This document shows positions 35,473-43,818 of a stretch of 64,000 nucleotides of DNA, piece by piece. The notes below the pieces were generated by a model. The model ran no database searches, was not told the DNA's origin, and saw nothing but the letters and a program-made list of their open reading frames with translations. Source of the stretch: Parabacteroides sp900760525 (lineage in GTDB: Bacteria > Bacteroidota > Bacteroidia > Bacteroidales > Tannerellaceae); NCBI RefSeq assembly GCF_049860805.1, contig NZ_CP187555.1, positions 806,001-870,000 on the forward strand, in the 5' to 3' direction. Position 1 is the first letter of the stretch. Each line of letters begins with the position of its first letter. Both the position numbers and the translations under genes were made by a program.

Positions 35473-38400
35473 GGTTCCCTTTCTTTTTCTGTTTTAGCCA
35501 AAGCTAAGTTTTTCCCTAACTCCGGTGCCGCTTCTTCGAGTTGTTTGCGCACCGCATCGCGGATATCTTTCCGTATATTCTTGCGCGTACTGTCCAGTTC
35601 CGCCTGTTTGGCCGGCTTGAATATATCCTTGTATTTACACTTCGTGATCTTATACTTAAAATCATCCAGGTTGCCGGTAATGTCGATTCCTAATTTGAAA
35701 GGAACGGGCGATTTGAGTACCGATAGATGGTAATTGAATGTCATATCCAGATTATGCGTCCCACCGACAGCCACTTTGTAGCGGTCCATCTCCACTAAGA
35801 ATGGGAAGACTTCGATCTTATTGTCTTTGATGGCAAGGTCCACTGAAATGCTGTCTATCACATTCCGTTTTTTATTCTTGAACATCAGTGTTTTGGATAT
35901 TTCGGTAAATGTTTCACCATCCAGCAGTACCATATTATCCCCGTGTAAATAGCAGGACGAGTTAATGGAGGGCATAATGAGAGACATGGTCGAATCTATC
36001 TTGCAAGTCGCCGTGACCTGGCAGTCCAAAACACCTTCGAACGAACGGAGCATCGGGACTAATGTGTCGATAGAAGGGAAGAGGGCGATCAGTTTCTCCA
36101 CCTTCACATCTTCCATCTCGAGGTCTAAACCGGCAGTCGCTTCCTGTTCGTTTTTGGCACGGTAGACCATTGTCAGATTCCCATTTCCCATATTGGATTG
36201 TATGTTGAGTTTGCTCAGGTTGATACTTTGGTCGCGCAGGACAATCTCGCCGGCTACGTTCTCTAATTCCAGATCCTTGAAATCGATACGTTTCGCATTC
36301 GTATGGAGAGCCATATCGAGAAAGGCGGGAAGAACGAATAATTGGCTGGTCGTGTCGATCTTGGTTTCCGAAATGCTATCTTGCAGTGATTTGGTATCGA
36401 GTTGTGCGATATTCTCATCGCTGATCGTTAGCTGTTCCGAGCTTTCCGCATATTGCATACCGTTATTGATCGCCTGAATCAACTCGTTGCAATCGATATA
36501 GTCCGAACTCAGATTGAAATCCCCTTTCAACTTTCCTCCACGGAGCATTGCCCTCCGGATTTGGCTGATCTCGCCGTTGAGGGTGAAATTGCTTTTTCCG
36601 AGATGCAGGCGGGCGTCTGTCAGTGTAATGTCGTTTGTATTGAACTTCATCGTCGTCTGGTCCATCCATATAGGAAGCGGGAACATACGGCTGAAGCCCC
36701 GCATCTTTTTGAAAGATATGCTGCCCCTTGCTTCCCACTTGCGGAGGAATTGGCCTTCGGTTTCGGTGCTGTCGCTGGCGGCGTTTTTTTCGGTCGCATT
36801 CTTTCTTCTTTCGGCCAGCCGTGCGCGTTGTTCGTCGGTCAGCGTACGGCGTTGCCGGTTTGCCATCTGCTGGCGCCGTGCGTCCCGGTAGGGGAGGGCT
36901 TCGATCGTAAACGAACTTTCCGTCAGGGTGGCTCCTGTCCGCAGAGGTATGCTGATGTATCTCAACGTATCGATCGAAATCACGGCTGCGGCTGTCGGGA
37001 CCTGTTTGTCGGATGCAGACGGTTTGATACCGCCTTTCAGTTCGGAACGTCCGGCCACGATCCAGACCGAATCGGCCGTGCGGGTTCGCAAATGGCCGAA
37101 AGCCAGTCGTCCTGTCATCGGTATGACAGCAGTCGTGTCGATGACAGGCGAGGTCTGTGCGAGCATCTCCAACTTGCTTATATTCGTGCTGATTTCATCT
37201 TTATATTTGATGTTCAGGCTGTCTATTCCCATCGTCATCCGCATTAGGTTCTGCGATTCGAGGTAGGCGCTTTTCTGATGTGTCGTGTCGATGGCCAGGT
37301 GGGCGCCGGAAATGAAAAGATCTATGCCGAGCGGCTGGCTGAATGCTTTCAGTTTGTCGATGCTTAGTTTTCCGGAGCTGTGTGTTTTGCCGAAACGGCT
37401 CTCGACAAGGTCATTCACGGTAAAGGTTGCCGACAGGTCGGCATCCATCACCCCTTCCACCAGCAAAGTGTCCGGATTAAGAAATTCCTCTCCCAACCGG
37501 GTGAAGTCCACCTGCCCTTTTATCCCGGCCTGGATCGCCGGATTCTTAAACAGGTTGGTCACTTTGGCCTGCATATCCAGCGAGGTGTTAAGGCCTTTCA
37601 TCGTGAGCTGTTCGAGCGAAACGAAAGAAGAATCGGGGAAAGGTCCGTTCAGATGGATATCCAGGTCCATTTCCAATGTGTCGATGCCTTGTTTGACATC
37701 CTTGATATGATAGGAGCCGTTTTCTATCTTGCAACACAGGTTTACGTTCGGTATGATACTGTCCCCTAAGAAGCCGTGAATGCTTCCCTCCATAATGATC
37801 GCCCCTTCCGCCAGCGTTTTATCACGATTCTGGAAATAAGCGTCTGGGATGAATTTCAGCAGATCGTTCATATCCGATATTTTCAATCCCATATCCATAT
37901 CGGTCCGGGTACGCTGGTCTTCCGGGAAGTGGCGTATGGCCCCGTCGGCGGTAAAAGGCAGATTGTTCACCATCAGTTCCGCATCTTTCAGGGTGATCGA
38001 GTTATAGTGTTCGGCGAGCACCAACCGGCTTTTGAGACGGAGAGAGAGGTCGTTCTTTAATGTATAAGCCGGATTGCTGAACAGAATGGAAGAACAGCCT
38101 GTTTCAAAATCAAGCGTATTCGTACCTCCTGCCAATGAACCGTCGAGGCGAACGAAGAAGCCGTTGATTTCGGTAAAAAGGTTCGTCTGGCGGTCGTCAT
38201 ACGTGAAACGTCCTCCGTGAATGCGAACCTTTTGCAGGTCGATAGGAGGCAACGGTTTTGTGGCCGTATCTGTTTCCGTCGAATCCGTTTCGTTCTTGTA
38301 AATATCCCAGTTCGCACGTCCGTTTTTGTTGACGAATCCGTAGAAGCGTGGGTTTTCGATGGAAAAATCCTTGATGGTGATCTTGCCGCCGAATAGGTAA

Positions 38401-38750
38401 TCGAGCGGTTGCAAAGACACGGTTGCCCGGCTGAAAGCAAGCAGTGAATCGGAAGGGATCGCGAGTTCTTCGTCATGGGTGGTCGAATCTTCGGCAGCGT
38501 GTGAGATCAGGTGCCCGTTTGTCAGTTTTACGCCTAAATAGGGATAGGTTTCGAAATAAGTCAGTTCCACCCGTTCGCAATCCAAATGCGCATCGATAAA
38601 TTTATTTGTCTGTTCGATGACCAGCGGTGTCAGTTTCTCCGGTGGCAATACTCCCCAGTTCAGAATACTGAACCCGATAGCCGGAAGTATGAATATCAGG
38701 GTTACTGCTGCCAGGACGGTGATCGTCAGTATTTTCTTTTTTCTTTTCAT
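35469..38750 (-). CDS. Large AsmA family envelope protein
   Basis: 1093 residues. One N-terminal membrane helix (about 7-30, LTITVLAAVTLIFILPAIGF) then a long periplasmic beta-rich chain with AsmA N-terminal features (ENPRFYGFVNKNGRANWDIY) and a C-terminal AsmA_2-like region. A Lys/Arg-rich low-complexity insert lies near 620-665 (RRQQMANRQRRTLTDEQRARL). AsmA-like proteins are thought to form hydrophobic bridges moving phospholipid between membranes. Single gene on the minus strand, 178 bp from divergent arsR. Assignment is secure; transport role is family knowledge. Confidence 0.88.
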   Translation of the reverse strand: MKRKKKILTITVLAAVTLIFILPAIGFSILNWGVLPPEKLTPLVIEQTNKFIDAHLDCERVELTYFETYPYLGVKLTNGHLISHAAEDSTTHDEELAIPSDSLLAFSRATVSLQPLDYLFGGKITIKDFSIENPRFYGFVNKNGRANWDIYKNETDSTETDTATKPLPPIDLQKVRIHGGRFTYDDRQTNLFTEINGFFVRLDGSLAGGTNTLDFETGCSSILFSNPAYTLKNDLSLRLKSRLVLAEHYNSITLKDAELMVNNLPFTADGAIRHFPEDQRTRTDMDMGLKISDMNDLLKFIPDAYFQNRDKTLAEGAIIMEGSIHGFLGDSIIPNVNLCCKIENGSYHIKDVKQGIDTLEMDLDIHLNGPFPDSSFVSLEQLTMKGLNTSLDMQAKVTNLFKNPAIQAGIKGQVDFTRLGEEFLNPDTLLVEGVMDADLSATFTVNDLVESRFGKTHSSGKLSIDKLKAFSQPLGIDLFISGAHLAIDTTHQKSAYLESQNLMRMTMGIDSLNIKYKDEISTNISKLEMLAQTSPVIDTTAVIPMTGRLAFGHLRTRTADSVWIVAGRSELKGGIKPSASDKQVPTAAAVISIDTLRYISIPLRTGATLTESSFTIEALPYRDARRQQMANRQRRTLTDEQRARLAERRKNATEKNAASDSTETEGQFLRKWEARGSISFKKMRGFSRMFPLPIWMDQTTMKFNTNDITLTDARLHLGKSNFTLNGEISQIRRAMLRGGKLKGDFNLSSDYIDCNELIQAINNGMQYAESSEQLTISDENIAQLDTKSLQDSISETKIDTTSQLFVLPAFLDMALHTNAKRIDFKDLELENVAGEIVLRDQSINLSKLNIQSNMGNGNLTMVYRAKNEQEATAGLDLEMEDVKVEKLIALFPSIDTLVPMLRSFEGVLDCQVTATCKIDSTMSLIMPSINSSCYLHGDNMVLLDGETFTEISKTLMFKNKKRNVIDSISVDLAIKDNKIEVFPFLVEMDRYKVAVGGTHNLDMTFNYHLSVLKSPVPFKLGIDITGNLDDFKYKITKCKYKDIFKPAKQAELDSTRKNIRKDIRDAVRKQLEEAAPELGKNLALAKTEKEREP

Positions 38751-38887
38751 GTTTATCCTATGTATGCTTCTATGAAGATTTATCTTTTACAAAAGTATAA
38801 AAAAAGCCGTGGATGCCGGAGGTGACCTGTTACCTTTTTTGAATAATCCGTAATAGAACTTATTTTGTTTTGTCGTTTGAAAAGTTA

Positions 38888-38903
38888 TTCGTTGTTTTGC
38901 GAA
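38888..38903 (+). promoter_or_regulatory. Putative ArsR operator upstream of arsR
   Basis: TTCG-N8-CGAA, 25 bp before the arsR start codon. The same arrangement occurs at 39280-39295 before arsM. Also contained is GTTGTT-N5-AACAAC (38891-38907). Confidence 0.55.
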
Positions 38904-38928
38904 CAACAAACAAGGTGAGATATTTGAA

Positions 38929-39255
38929 ATGAAAGAAAAACAATATACGGCAGAACAGGAGCAGATGTCCCGTTTCGCTAAAGCGATGGGCCATCCGGCT
39001 CGGATGGCTATTCTTACTTTTTTAGCGAAGCAAGACAGTTGTTTCTTTGGGGATATTCATGAAGAACTACCCATCGCAAAAGCGACTGTGTCCCAGCATC
39101 TGAAAGAATTGAAAGATGCTGGTTTAATTCAGGGAGAGATTGAGACACCAAAAGTACGGTATTGTATCAATCGCGAAAATTGGGCGCGTGCTCGCAATCT
39201 ATTTACGGCCTTTTGGGATAATTGTAAATGTGCGGATACATCGTGCTGTGGATAA
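38929..39255 (+). CDS. arsR: ArsR-family metalloregulator
   Basis: 108 residues, winged-helix HTH with recognition helix region IAKATVSQHLKELKDAGLI (about 49-67). Cysteines are at 38, 79, 99, 101, 106 and 107. The C-terminal CKCADTSCCG cluster could bind As(III), since the usual CxCGDI motif of helix alpha3 is here CFFGDI with only one Cys. It would repress arsM and itself until arsenite binds. A terminator hairpin overlaps its stop codon, separating it from arsM. Confidence 0.88.
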   Translation: MKEKQYTAEQEQMSRFAKAMGHPARMAILTFLAKQDSCFFGDIHEELPIAKATVSQHLKELKDAGLIQGEIETPKVRYCINRENWARARNLFTAFWDNCKCADTSCCG

Positions 39256-39269
39256 CAGCACTTTTTTTT
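39243..39269 (+). terminator. Terminator overlapping the arsR stop codon
   Basis: GTGCTGT-GGATA-ACAGCAC then T8. The stem covers the last cysteine codons of arsR. It implies arsM needs its own promoter. Confidence 0.8.
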
Positions 39270-39279
39270 GAATTTAATG

Positions 39280-39295
39280 TTCGTAATTCTACGAA
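39280..39295 (+). promoter_or_regulatory. Putative ArsR operator upstream of arsM
   Basis: TTCGTAATTCTACGAA, a 6-bp inverted repeat with TTCG-N8-CGAA, matching the site before arsR and lying after the arsR terminator. Confidence 0.6.
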
Positions 39296-39337
39296 TATAA
39301 ATATGGGATATTGAACAATAATACAAATAGAATTGAA

Positions 39338-40147
39338 ATGAGCGAAAATCAAAATTTAAAAGAGTTGGTCAAACAACGGTATAATGAGCTTGCGTTAAAT
39401 GCAGAAGCATTAAAAGGTTGTTGTTGTGGTGTAAACCCCAAGGGTTCCTCCAAGCGGGTTTTTACCATTATGAGTGAAGATTATAAAAATCTGGAAGGAT
39501 ATGAACCGGATGCGGATTTGGGTGTCGGGTGTGGTTTACCTACTCAATATGCTAAAATCAAAGAGGGGGATACGGTTGTTGATTTAGGATCCGGAGCGGG
39601 AAATGATTGTTTTATTGCCCGTGCGGAAGTTGGTGAAAATGGTAGCGTCATCGGTATTGATTTTTCTCCCCGGATGATAGCGAGAGCACGTGCTAATGCA
39701 CGTAAGCGAGGATATGCGAATATCCGGTTCATCGAAGGAGATATTGAAAGTATGCCTCTGGAAAATGACGTTGCAGATGTAGTAGTCAGTAACTGTGTAT
39801 TAAATTTACTTCCTAAAAAAGATATTATTTTTAAAGAGATCTATCGTGTATTGAAACAGGGTGGACATTTTTGCATATCCGATGTTGTCCTTGAAGGTGT
39901 TTTTCCAAAAGAGTTTACTGATAATGCAGCCATGTATGCCGGATGTATTGCCAGTGCTATCCAGAAAGAAGATTACCTTTCAGAAATAAAAAAGGCAGGT
40001 TTTAATAACATATGTATTGAAAGAACCAAGACAGTTGTTATTCCGGATGAAGTTTTACACGAACACTTGGATGAAAATACCATCCGAAAATATAAATCGG
40101 GAAATGTAGGAATTTATTCGATAACAGTAACGGGGCGAAAACTATAA
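39338..40147 (+). CDS. arsM: Arsenite S-adenosylmethionine methyltransferase
   Basis: 269 residues from ATG 39338 (a TTG nine codons earlier lies close to the operator and is less likely). Methylates As(III) using SAM. SAM-binding motif VDLGSGAGND (81-90). The three conserved arsenic-binding cysteines appear as Cys65 (GVGCGLP), Cys153 (SNCVLNL) and Cys203 (AGCIASA), and an N-terminal CCCG lies at 28-31. Cytoplasmic. Paired with arsR only; no efflux pump or reductase genes are next to it, so detoxification here rests on methylation, at least locally. Confidence 0.93.
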   Translation: MSENQNLKELVKQRYNELALNAEALKGCCCGVNPKGSSKRVFTIMSEDYKNLEGYEPDADLGVGCGLPTQYAKIKEGDTVVDLGSGAGNDCFIARAEVGENGSVIGIDFSPRMIARARANARKRGYANIRFIEGDIESMPLENDVADVVVSNCVLNLLPKKDIIFKEIYRVLKQGGHFCISDVVLEGVFPKEFTDNAAMYAGCIASAIQKEDYLSEIKKAGFNNICIERTKTVVIPDEVLHEHLDENTIRKYKSGNVGIYSITVTGRKL

Positions 40148-40982
40148 ATTGGAACTGCAAGGTGTTGCCCGGTGAGTACCCTTATTGTCAAAAATAACCT
40201 GAAATTGCAAAATCCGGCTTTTAATAAACGGCTTTTGGAGTCTTGTTTTAGGATTAAAAAGCGGTTTGGGAAAGGTCGTTTATGTGAAGTGCGCAGTTTT
40301 TTCCAATGAAGACGGTCGTCATCGCCATGACGACCGTTTTCGTATAGGAGGAGGTCGGCACCTCGTTTCCACGACGACCGTCCTCATGGCAATGAAGACG
40401 GTCGTCGTGGAAACGGGATGCCGGAATCTCTGAAAATACCCACAAATTCTTTTCCATATTCCCTTACTCTCCCCTTTTGCTTTCCTGAATATTCGATTCT
40501 CCGGGAGTTTAGCTTTACCGGAATGGCAGGAATACCGGTAAAAGGATTGACAAACGGCAGGCTTTTTTCATAATCCAGGCAGACTGTTTATGTATGTGTC
40601 ACGAGAAACGCTGTTTAGGTATATAAAAGTCAATCTGAAACCGTATGGTTTTTCACTTAAAATAGAAAAAATGGGGGATATTGTAAAATTCATTACTATG
40701 AAATAATAATCAGCTTTATTTGGATTTGTGACCAAACAATACGGAAATGCAGTTTAGGGCAAGTATCATTTTATTATCTTTATTGTAGTAAAACTATACA
40801 CTTTGTAATGTTAAAAAATATTACCCTTAAGTGTAATTCCAAAAACATGGTATGGTAATCCGATTTTGATGGGGTAGTAGTGACATTTTGATAATTTTAA
40901 ATTCGTATTCCTTTTTCATGTCGGTAACAATTTTGTATCTTTGTAATTGTCGTGAAACATTCTTAAACTATACAGTAGTAAT
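40148..40982. other. Gene-poor region with palindromes and a decayed locus upstream
   Basis: About 830 bp without a credible gene. The first half carries the REP-like palindromes (40312-40423). The second half is AT-rich. A perfect -7 box TATCTTTG lies at 40936-40943, about 40 bp before the frameshifted gene remnants, and may be the surviving promoter of the lost operon or have been brought next to them by a deletion. Confidence 0.6.
40312..40423. repeat. REP-like compound palindrome
   Basis: Two stem-loops sharing the core GACGGTCGTC. First: 11-bp arms 40312-40322 and 40327-40337 with a 4-nt loop. Second: perfect 19-bp arms 40364-40382 and 40397-40415 with a 14-nt loop, extended by GGCA / TGCC. 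The 16-base string aatgaagacggtcgtc occurs twice, 85 bp apart. GC-rich against an AT-rich background. It looks like an intergenic palindromic repeat element (REP/BIME type). Confidence 0.75.
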
Positions 40983-41423
40983 ATGGAAGATATAATAAAA
41001 CGGCTGATTGGCGAGGTTTGCACAATTGGATTTCATGGAAAAGAGAGGAAGTGGATTACGGAAGATATATAATGAAACGGCAAAACTTCCGGGGTTTACT
41101 GAAGCTAAGGGCCAAGATTCCGTTTGCAAGCTACTTCCTTTTATACTGAGTTGCTGAATGATAATTATAGGAATCAAACGAATGACCCTGTAAATGACCT
41201 TGTAAATGACCCTGTAAAATCATTTACTTTACTGCAAAAGGATTTGATCTCATTGTTAAAAGAAACCCCGGCTATAACTCGGCCTGAATTATGTGAACGT
41301 TTAAACGTAAGTTTGGAAACAATCAGAAGGGCTATAGCTCAATTAAAAGAGCTAAACATTATAGAACGAATAGGTTCAGACAAGGCAGGATACTGGAAAG
41401 TAAAATCGGGAATGGACAAATAA
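40983..41423 (+). pseudogene. Remnant of an AlbA_2/ATP-binding regulator with winged-helix tail
   Basis: Three frame segments read as one gene end: EDIIKRLIGEV...TIGF, then MEKRGSGLRKIYNETAKLPGF, then FYTELLNDNY... through a winged-helix domain (LLKETPAITRPELCERLNV) to 41423. The joins need a 1-base deletion near 41034 and a 1-base insertion in the T-run near 41122-41125. EKRGSGLR followed by a winged helix is typical of AlbA_2-type ATP-binding proteins, which in Bacteroidetes often sit inside type III restriction-modification operons. The N-terminal domain is missing altogether. The last 99 codons (41124-41423) are still open and could yield a small HTH protein. Confidence 0.7.
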
Positions 41424-41434
41424 ATAAAAAAAAG

Positions 41435-41686
41435 ATGATGAAACTGAAATTCAAGGTACAACAATATCAAACGGATGCTGTCAAAAATGTAGTGAAGGTA
41501 TTATTGAAAAACATTCATCAGGTTCAGACTGAAAATAATATTCGTTTATCGAATGATGTGGTAGATAAGCTTGGGCATTGTCAGCTTGTAGCTTGTGCAG
41601 AAAAGCTTTTCGAGCAGTTGAGTACTTACGAAGTTAAGTATGGCAAGATTGACAGTTATGATACGTTAATGAGTTTGGTAAAGTAA
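41435..41686 (+). pseudogene. Probable N-terminal remnant of a type III restriction (Res) subunit
   Basis: 83 residues. The opening MKLKFKVQQYQTDAV is like the N-terminus of Res subunits of type III restriction enzymes, which continue into a DEAD helicase of about 900 residues. Here the helicase motifs (GxGKT, DExx) are absent and the chain ends after LMSLVK. Following the AlbA_2 remnant by 11 bp supports a deleted mod/AlbA_2/res operon. It could alternatively be a short free-standing protein. Family assignment rests on the N-terminal resemblance only. Confidence 0.5.
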
Positions 41687-41700
41687 AAAGTAATATATGT

Positions 41701-42588
41701 ATGGATTTCCGTCTGAAAGTATTTCATAGCGTAGCCACGAATCTAAGCTTTACGAAAGCTTCAAAAGAGTTGTTTATCAGCCAGCCGGCTATCAGTAAAC
41801 ATATTCACGAATTGGAGGTGCAATATAAAACACCGCTGTTCGACCGGGTGGGGAGCCGCATCGGGTTGACCCATGCGGGCGAGTTGTTGCTGTCGCATAC
41901 GAAACAGCTGTTGGCTGCATACCGTCAAATGGATTTCGAGATGAACCTGTTGACGGACAATTTTGCCGGAGAGTTGCGGTTGGGGGCAAGTACGACGATC
42001 TCACAATATGTGTTGCCTCCTGTCCTTGCCTCTTTTATCAAGAAGTTTCCGGAGATAAAGGTCTCTTTGCTGAATGGGAACAGCCGCGATATCGAACAGG
42101 CGTTGCGGGAAGGAAAGATCACCCTCGGACTGGTCGAAGGAACGGCGCACCAGAGTACGCTTCATTATACGCCTTTTATGAAAGACGAACTGGTCGTCGT
42201 GGCGCATACGGGCAGTTTGCTGGCCGCGTATGACGAGATTACGATCGAACAACTCTGTACGTTGCCTCTTGTCCTGCGCGAAAACGGTTCGGGTACGCTC
42301 GATGTGGTGGAAGCTGCCCTGGCGGAACATCAGGTTAAACTTTCGCAACTGAATGTTGTGCTGCAAATGGGGAGTACGGAAAGCATAAAGCTGTTTTTGG
42401 AGAACTCCGAGGCGTTGGGAATTGTTTCTATCCGTGCCGTTACCCGTGAATTGATGTCCGGCAGGCTGAAGGTGATCGAAGTGGATGGGTTTCACGCCGA
42501 ACGGATGTTTACCTTTGCCGAACCGCAGGGACAGAACGGGGGAGTGGAAGAGAGCTTCATCCGATATGCTTGCCAGAACTGGCGATAA
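41701..42588 (+). CDS. LysR-family transcriptional regulator
   Basis: 295 residues. N-terminal HTH (about 1-60; FTKASKELFISQPAISKHIHELE) and a periplasmic-binding-like effector domain (about 90-290), CysB/CbbR-like. The next gene, 103 bp downstream in the same direction, encodes a YeiH-type exporter, and LysR plus YeiH is a common pair. A T-N11-A inverted repeat (ATAAC-N5-GTTAT, 42585-42599) at its 3' end is a likely binding site for control of the exporter. Effector not known. Confidence 0.92.
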   Translation: MDFRLKVFHSVATNLSFTKASKELFISQPAISKHIHELEVQYKTPLFDRVGSRIGLTHAGELLLSHTKQLLAAYRQMDFEMNLLTDNFAGELRLGASTTISQYVLPPVLASFIKKFPEIKVSLLNGNSRDIEQALREGKITLGLVEGTAHQSTLHYTPFMKDELVVVAHTGSLLAAYDEITIEQLCTLPLVLRENGSGTLDVVEAALAEHQVKLSQLNVVLQMGSTESIKLFLENSEALGIVSIRAVTRELMSGRLKVIEVDGFHAERMFTFAEPQGQNGGVEESFIRYACQNWR

Positions 42589-42599
42589 CCTGATGTTAT
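42585..42599. promoter_or_regulatory. Candidate LysR box
   Basis: ATAAC-CTGAT-GTTAT, a perfect 5-bp inverted repeat of the T-N11-A form, overlapping the lysR stop codon and centred about 55 bp before the -7 element of the exporter gene, the usual distance for LysR activation. Confidence 0.4.
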
Positions 42600-42642
42600 A
42601 CCCTATAAAAACATATTAGGAAAGGATAGAGGAAAAAAGCCT

Positions 42643-42650
42643 TACTTTTG
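42643..42650 (+). promoter_or_regulatory. -7 element of the YeiH-type exporter gene
   Basis: TACTTTTG fits TAnnTTTG, 42 bp before the ATG at 42692. Shows the exporter can be transcribed separately from lysR. Confidence 0.5.
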
Positions 42651-42691
42651 CCACGGTTTTAAAAAGTGATGGATTTTAAACTTAATTGAAT

Positions 42692-43738
42692 ATGTTTAGC
42701 GAAAAAAGGAGTAACGTACTTCATGGCATTCTGTTGATCGCCCTTTTCTCTTGTTCTGCTTTTTACATTGCGGAGTTTCCCTTTGTTAAAAATCTTTCTT
42801 TCAGCCCGCTGATCGTCGGTATCTTGCTGGGTATGGTGTATGCGAATAGCTTGCGCAACCATCTGCCCGAGACATGGGTGCCCGGTATTTTGTTTTGTAC
42901 GAAACAGGTGTTGCGTGCGGGTATCGTGTTGTATGGTTTCAGGCTGACATTCCAGAGCGTGGTTGAGATCGGGCTTCCGGCCATCCTGATCGATGTGATC
43001 ATTGTGACGGCTACCATATTCATAGGTTTGTTTGTAGGACGTTTGCTGAAAATGGATAAAGACCTCGCTTTGCTGACGTCGACCGGTAGCGCGATCTGTG
43101 GGGCGGCTGCCGTATTGGGAGCCGAGCCGGTCGTGAAAAGCGAGCCGCATAAGACAGCGGTGGCCGTTTCGACGGTCGTTATTTTCGGGACTTTGTCGAT
43201 GTTTATCTATCCGGCGATGTACCGCGCGGGCATATTGGATCTGACACCTGAGCAGATGGGGCTTTATACAGGATCGACTTTGCATGAGGTGGCGCATGTA
43301 GTGGGAGCCGGTAATGCTATGGGGAAAGAAATCTCGGATACGGCTATTATCGTGAAAATGATTCGTGTCATGATGCTGGCTCCCGTATTGGTTATTATGA
43401 GTTTTGCTTTGGCGCGTACAGCCGTGAAAGCCGTATCCGATGGTGTTAAAGGTACGGCTGCCGCTACCACAAAACGGGGCAAGATCACGATCCCCTGGTT
43501 CGCTTTCGGCTTCTTGGCTGTGATCGGTTTTAACTCCTTTGATTTGCTGCCTCATGCGGTTGTGGATGGAATCAATCAGATAGATACGTTTATGTTGACG
43601 ATGGCAATGACGGCTTTGGGTACGGAAACCAGTATCGAGAAGTTTAAAAAAGCCGGAGCGAAGCCTTTTATATTGGCGGCGGTATTGTATATCTGGTTAT
43701 TAGGCGGGGGCTATTTGTTGGCGAAGTATTTGGTTTAA
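42692..43738 (+). CDS. YeiH/YadS-type putative sulfate exporter (UPF0324)
   Basis: 348 residues from ATG 42692; a TTG two codons earlier is less likely. About ten hydrophobic membrane segments. Family signature blocks are present: GILFCTKQVLRAGIVLYGFRL split as AGIVLYGFRLTFQ, TSTGSAICGAAAVLG and YTGSTLHEVAHVVGAGNAMG. Inner membrane. The name in databases is putative sulfate exporter, but substrate is not established. Paired with the upstream LysR regulator. Confidence 0.9.
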   Translation: MFSEKRSNVLHGILLIALFSCSAFYIAEFPFVKNLSFSPLIVGILLGMVYANSLRNHLPETWVPGILFCTKQVLRAGIVLYGFRLTFQSVVEIGLPAILIDVIIVTATIFIGLFVGRLLKMDKDLALLTSTGSAICGAAAVLGAEPVVKSEPHKTAVAVSTVVIFGTLSMFIYPAMYRAGILDLTPEQMGLYTGSTLHEVAHVVGAGNAMGKEISDTAIIVKMIRVMMLAPVLVIMSFALARTAVKAVSDGVKGTAAATTKRGKITIPWFAFGFLAVIGFNSFDLLPHAVVDGINQIDTFMLTMAMTALGTETSIEKFKKAGAKPFILAAVLYIWLLGGGYLLAKYLV

Positions 43739-43783
43739 CATAAATTGCTTGATACAGTGGTGAAGGAGTGTCTTATAAATTAT

Positions 43784-43791
43784 TACCTTTG
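43784..43791 (+). promoter_or_regulatory. -7 element of the PBP1A gene
   Basis: TACCTTTG fits TAnnTTTG; 28 bp before the GTG start at 43819. Confidence 0.5.
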
Positions 43792-43818
43792 TGCCCAAAA
43801 CAAGAAAGATAGAGAAAA

